In this document: piece by piece, positions 60,311 through 64,000 of the stretch
Numbering within the stretch: the first letter of the stretch is position 1
Layout: the number at the start of each line of letters is the position of its first letter
DNA from: Tetrastigma voinierianum
Lineage: Eukaryota > Streptophyta > Magnoliopsida > Vitales > Vitaceae
Direction of reading: 5' to 3'
Assembly (NCBI GenBank): GCA_016808115.1
Contig: JAEQBH010001842.1
Coordinates: forward strand, 186,001 to 250,000
DNA length: 64,000 nucleotides
Translations under genes and position numbers: made by a program
The notes under the pieces: model-generated
The model's database searches: none
The model's input: only the letters and a program-made list of their open reading frames with translations
What the model was told of the DNA's origin: nothing

Positions 60311-60554
60311 TAAAGACGGAGCAAACCACCGTCACAGACCATGAAAAAAGCAGCGCGGTTGAGTCTTCAAAGGCAATAAAACAAGTGGGCAAGGCGTAGG
60401 CGCACGTTTGCTTGAAGAAACACTCTCATCTCTAACAAAACCGGTGACTGCAAATCCTGAAACCACTAGTTCTTCCACTCCAGACAATTTTATCAATAAT
60501 AAAAAATAAATCTCAGACAAAACCCCAAATTTGGGAAGTTAAAGACTTAAGAGC

Positions 60555-60573
60555 CTCTCTCTCTCTCTCTCTC
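60555..60573. repeat. (CT)n microsatellite near the deSI transcription start
   Basis: About nine CT units on the plus strand, that is GA-repeat on the coding strand of the deSI gene. It lies about 250 bp upstream of the first ATG. Such CT/GA runs are frequent in plant 5' UTRs and core promoters. Confidence 0.75.
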
Positions 60574-60732
60574 CTGTTTTTATATTCGCTTGTGTGTGAA
60601 GCTGCTGCTCCCTAACTTTTTTGATTTTTCATAACAAAGCTTTGATTCCTCGTTTACATCTCTCTCTAGATAAAAATTTAATTTTCAAGTCTTTTTTTTT
60701 TTAAATTATTTAGACATGTCACATCCATCTCA

Positions 60733-60768
<36 letters not shown>

Positions 60769-61015
60769 AATCTCAAACTTATAAGGTAGTTTTACACTTG
60801 TAAATATTAATATACTATAGTTTATGAAGATTTAAATTAAGGAAATAAGGGAAAGAAAATTACAGTTTAGGAGATGTGAGAATCGAGACAATTAATTAGG
60901 CATGCTTCGTTGAAATTACGTTGATGATAAGGAGTAGAAGAATCATCAAACCATTTCTGTAACATTGCACGCGCCTTCATATTAAGTTGGAATGCACGCT
61001 CTCAGAAACCGGGCA

Positions 61016-61036
61016 CAGCCAGCCAGCCAGCCAGCC
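61016..61036. repeat. (AGCC)5 microsatellite
   Basis: About five uninterrupted CAGC/AGCC units upstream of the deSI gene. Confidence 0.9.
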
Positions 61037-61130
61037 AAGGAAAAGGAATAATGCACTTTGCACGGTTGCTTCATTCAACAAATTGGAACGCGTGCTTCTT
61101 CTAATCCAGAATTGTTGCCTTCCCCCCTCC

Positions 61131-61155
61131 CAGGTCAGGTCAGGTCAGGTCAGGT
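61131..61155. repeat. (CAGGT)5 microsatellite
   Basis: Five exact CAGGT units in a row, about 95 bp after the AGCC run. Confidence 0.95.
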
Positions 61156-62424
61156 TATCTGACCTCATACTTTATAAAACATAAAATTTTAGAAATATAT
61201 AAGAAAATTACGTATATCAACTAACGACAATTGAGTCGAAAGTTGACAGTGAGAGAAGAAGATGGAACATGTTCAAGTTTTTTTCTTTTTTTAAAATCAA
61301 ACGGTAAGGATGGTGTTCCCCTTTTCTATATTTTACAAAGAAGATGTTAGACAGTTTGAAGCGACGAGATAATGGGCCCCTTGAGGTGTGACTCCCAAGG
61401 CTATGGCTAAGATGGTGGAATGGGTTTACGGAGGGAGGTAATAAAATTCGAGTTTCTATCAAACAGATAATTACAACATCTAATCAAAATTGAATAAAAG
61501 TAGTCAAAAAAAGAAAAATAATTGTAAAGAAGGCAAATAAACGAAACCCCATAACTTTAAACATGACATAAAACATACAAAACATATAATTTTATAAAAA
61601 ATAATATTATATTTCATATATAATAATACCTAAACATTGGCAAAAAGGATAACTCAATTGGTTAGAATTTCATCATTAAAATTACAAAACATGAAGAAAA
61701 AAAAGAAATTGAGTCTCAATATAAATAATTTATTAAAAAATTATTTTTTTTCAAAAAATAAAATAATACTCAAACATTACTTTAATAAATAGTAAATATT
61801 ATTCATCATAATAATACATACAACTATTAAAATAATATCTATAATTTATTTAAATAATATTAAAATATTAATATATATTACATTTTTTATATCACCTCTA
61901 CAATTATTTATAATTATTCCTAGGAAACACAAGTTTCCCAAATAATGGACTGGCTGCATGTATTGAGGTAAAATGAACCCCTACCATCAGCTGGGTGGGG
62001 CCGTTTCCGTGGTCACGCCGCCCCCCACATTTATTATGCGTACGCGCGTTGCCCCCTCCTCGATCAACATCTCAATTTTGATGTTTCTTTCTTTAATTCC
62101 AGTCTTTTTTTTTCTTTTTCTTTTTTTTTTTGAAAGATTTCCAATATTTTTTAAGGAATATGTAACATAACACTTACAGATTCCATTGTCTAACTTGTGT
62201 TCTATAATAATGTTGAAAATAAAATTTTATTTTTTCAAAAGATGTAACTTCATGCATTATATTGTTGATACTTTTTTTTTTTCAAGTTTCATTGCTTTTT
62301 ATAAATACGATTGTATTTATAAATATTAATAAAGTTTAAGGTTTATAAATTTACATCTCATAATTGTGAACGTACGTAAAATAAAATTTTGAATCGGATT
62401 CACCCATTTAACACTGAATTACAG

Positions 62425-62515
62425 AATTTTATTTTTATTGGGAGTTGAACCTTGGTACCATCCCCTTTTTGTACCTAAGGCTAACTCTTAATTATTGAGT
62501 TATAGGGTTGATTCA
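62425..62515 (-). repeat. tRNA-derived SINE-like relic (tentative)
   Basis: On the minus strand ATAACTCAATAATTAAGAG (box-A-like) is followed by GGTTCAACTCC (box B, consensus GGTTCRANTCC) at about 62,440-62,450. A nearby T-rich region lies on the far side. The spacing is about that of a tRNA-type promoter. Not foldable as an intact tRNA by eye. Confidence 0.35.
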
Positions 62516-64000
62516 CACACTGGAGTCATCTTTTGTTTTTATCGATGAATAAAATTATGTATATTTCGTATGATAATGAATTTTTACAATGCTCTTTTTT
62601 GAAATATCGACGTTTTAAATGATAATAATTAGTTTCAATAAATGATAAAAGTTCTTGAGTTAATGGTATACGTACAATTGCCTAATTATTATTTGTTCGA
62701 GTTAATGCATAACGGGCCTGGACATTAATGACTAAAGATCAATCACTTCATAGTTCGTATGAGGCTTATTATAGCTTTTGTCTTTTTGTTTGTCCCTTGC
62801 AAACGGACCATGAACGAAAAGTAAAAAAAATGGCTTAAATGATGATTGTAAGAAGTATGAGGTGATCAGTTAAATTTGTGACACTCTTTTAATTTTTTTG
62901 ACATTTTGAATGAATGATAAGGACATGTGAAATAATACCATAGACTAACAGATAATGATTGCAATAAAGGTTGAATAGTAGTATGTTTAATTTCATTGTC
63001 CATTGTCATGTGAAAACGACACTCAAGATTAATCAACAAGCCGGTTTCTTAATTCTCAATTTCCTATTATCATATTTGCACCTAATATAATTTGACTTAA
63101 AATCAAGATAAGGAAGAATACACAGAACTAGTTGGTCCATGTGGGAGAGGTAAGAATATCATAAGTAGGAAAACAATTTCTTGGCTTCCCATTTATAAGA
63201 TTAATCGACTTACACATAAGCTAATTCAAATATGTATTATTATAAATAAAATAAAATAAAACTATAAACTATAAAATCTTTAATAATAAGTCAGTTGCTC
63301 TTACGCATATATGTATGAATATATCCCATGGCTTAAATAGAAAAAAATAATGATGGAATTGATTATTGAATGCAGAGTGGCAGGAGAGAAGACAGGTGTG
63401 TGGGGTATTAGAATAGTTGTGGTCAACTTTAAAATGAAATGAAAATGAAAATGGAAATGGAATAGAGGGAAGAGGGTGAGCCAGCTCTTTCATGGGAAGG
63501 TACAGCGTACAGCTGCCTTTAAAAGACCCTCTTTTGTGATGGGTCCCTTCTGCAACTTCACACGTGACAACCAATGCCTCATTCTTTCCTTTTCTTTCTG
63601 TATAAGATGAGACTGAAACTGGTAAAAACAGCAGGCACTGTGAAGATGGGTAAAATAAATGGGAGGGAGGAGGGTTAGATTTACCCATATTTATATTTAA
63701 AAAAGACTCCATCAAAACATCAAAATAAGCCTCAAAACCCATAACAACAAGTAAAATTAATAATAAAGTTATAAAAATTTTAAAATACTAAAACTACCCT
63801 AATAGACCCCAGCCCCCTTCACTGATCACGCACCCTAGCCATCCAACTCAGCTCTCATCTCTCCCCTACGGCCGTTTACCCGCCCCCAACCTGGTCTCTT
63901 TTTTTTCTTGCTCTAGTTTTTTTTTTTAATTGTATTTTTTCATACAAATTACCGTCTATTTTCCATCTTGTAAATAAATTATAATTATAATTTATAATTA

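Larger units (their letters stand above)
60600..63999. other. AT-rich intergenic DNA with microsatellites
   Basis: Contains the deSI promoter at its left edge and no convincing gene. Notable items are (TA)~14 at 60,738-60,766, (AGCC)5 near 61,016-61,036, (CAGGT)5 at 61,131-61,155, a GC-richer patch at about 61,980-62,070 and T-rich runs. A 157-codon minus frame at 63,269-63,742 lacks recognisable motifs. Confidence 0.5.

Noticed and set aside
61640..61730. GATAACTCAATTGGTTAGAA, a tRNA box-A-like string
   Set aside because: No box B at the right spacing and no tRNA fold, so a tRNA gene or SINE could not be supported.
63269..63742. 157-codon minus-strand open frame
   Set aside because: No motif, no family resemblance, poor coding look (runs of Phe, Ser, His) and no supporting splice or start context. 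Likely chance in a promoter-like region.

Overview
The window is nuclear DNA from a flowering plant, almost certainly a eudicot. It is AT-rich, its genes have spliceosomal introns, and its mobile DNA is typically plant: Ty3/gypsy chromovirus, large solo LTRs, a BED/DUF659 hAT transposon, TRIM and LINE fragments, and an endogenous plant pararetrovirus. Species and family cannot be fixed from the sequence alone. No rRNA, tRNA gene, CRISPR or prokaryotic feature was seen.

Layout. 1-2,690 is AT-rich intergenic DNA with diverged repeats and hairpins. 2,691-26,499 is one degenerate hAT DNA transposon that has become a host for later insertions. Its BED-finger exon lies at 4,300-4,610. A complete but dead Tekay-like Ty3/gypsy element with LTRs of about 2.3 kb is inserted at 4,611-13,872. 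The transposase continues at 13,878-16,509, followed by a truncated LTR (16,510-19,164) and a second LTR (19,165-25,683). That second LTR is itself split by a 3.4-kb solo-LTR-like insertion (21,098-24,487). The hAT tail resumes at 25,684-26,499. From 26,740 to about 36,060 lie pieces of an endogenous caulimovirid-like pararetrovirus: an RNase H segment, an accessory reading frame, a TATA box, a leader and a tRNA-Met primer site. They are split by a 4.2-kb LTR on the minus strand that carries a ~100-bp minisatellite. 36,061-42,500 is AT-rich spacer.

Two ordinary genes follow, tail to tail. LPEAT1 (plus, 42,509-52,296, eight coding exons, 383 aa) is a membrane lysophosphatidylethanolamine acyltransferase. 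A deSI/PPPDE-type cysteine peptidase gene (minus, 54,199-57,401 coding, three coding exons, 247 aa, probable 5' UTR exons out to about 60,560) lies about 1.9 kb downstream. Both models were built by eye: every proposed junction has GT/AG signals, phases agree, and the conserved motifs are intact. Their introns hold TRIM and LINE debris. 60,600-64,000 is AT-rich intergenic DNA with microsatellites.

The two genes have no evident functional link. No previously undescribed biological system was found. The most noteworthy content is the resolvable insertion history, the LTR split of an endogenous virus, a ~190-bp periodic motif shared by several LTR families, and a possible spliced upstream ORF in the deSI transcript.
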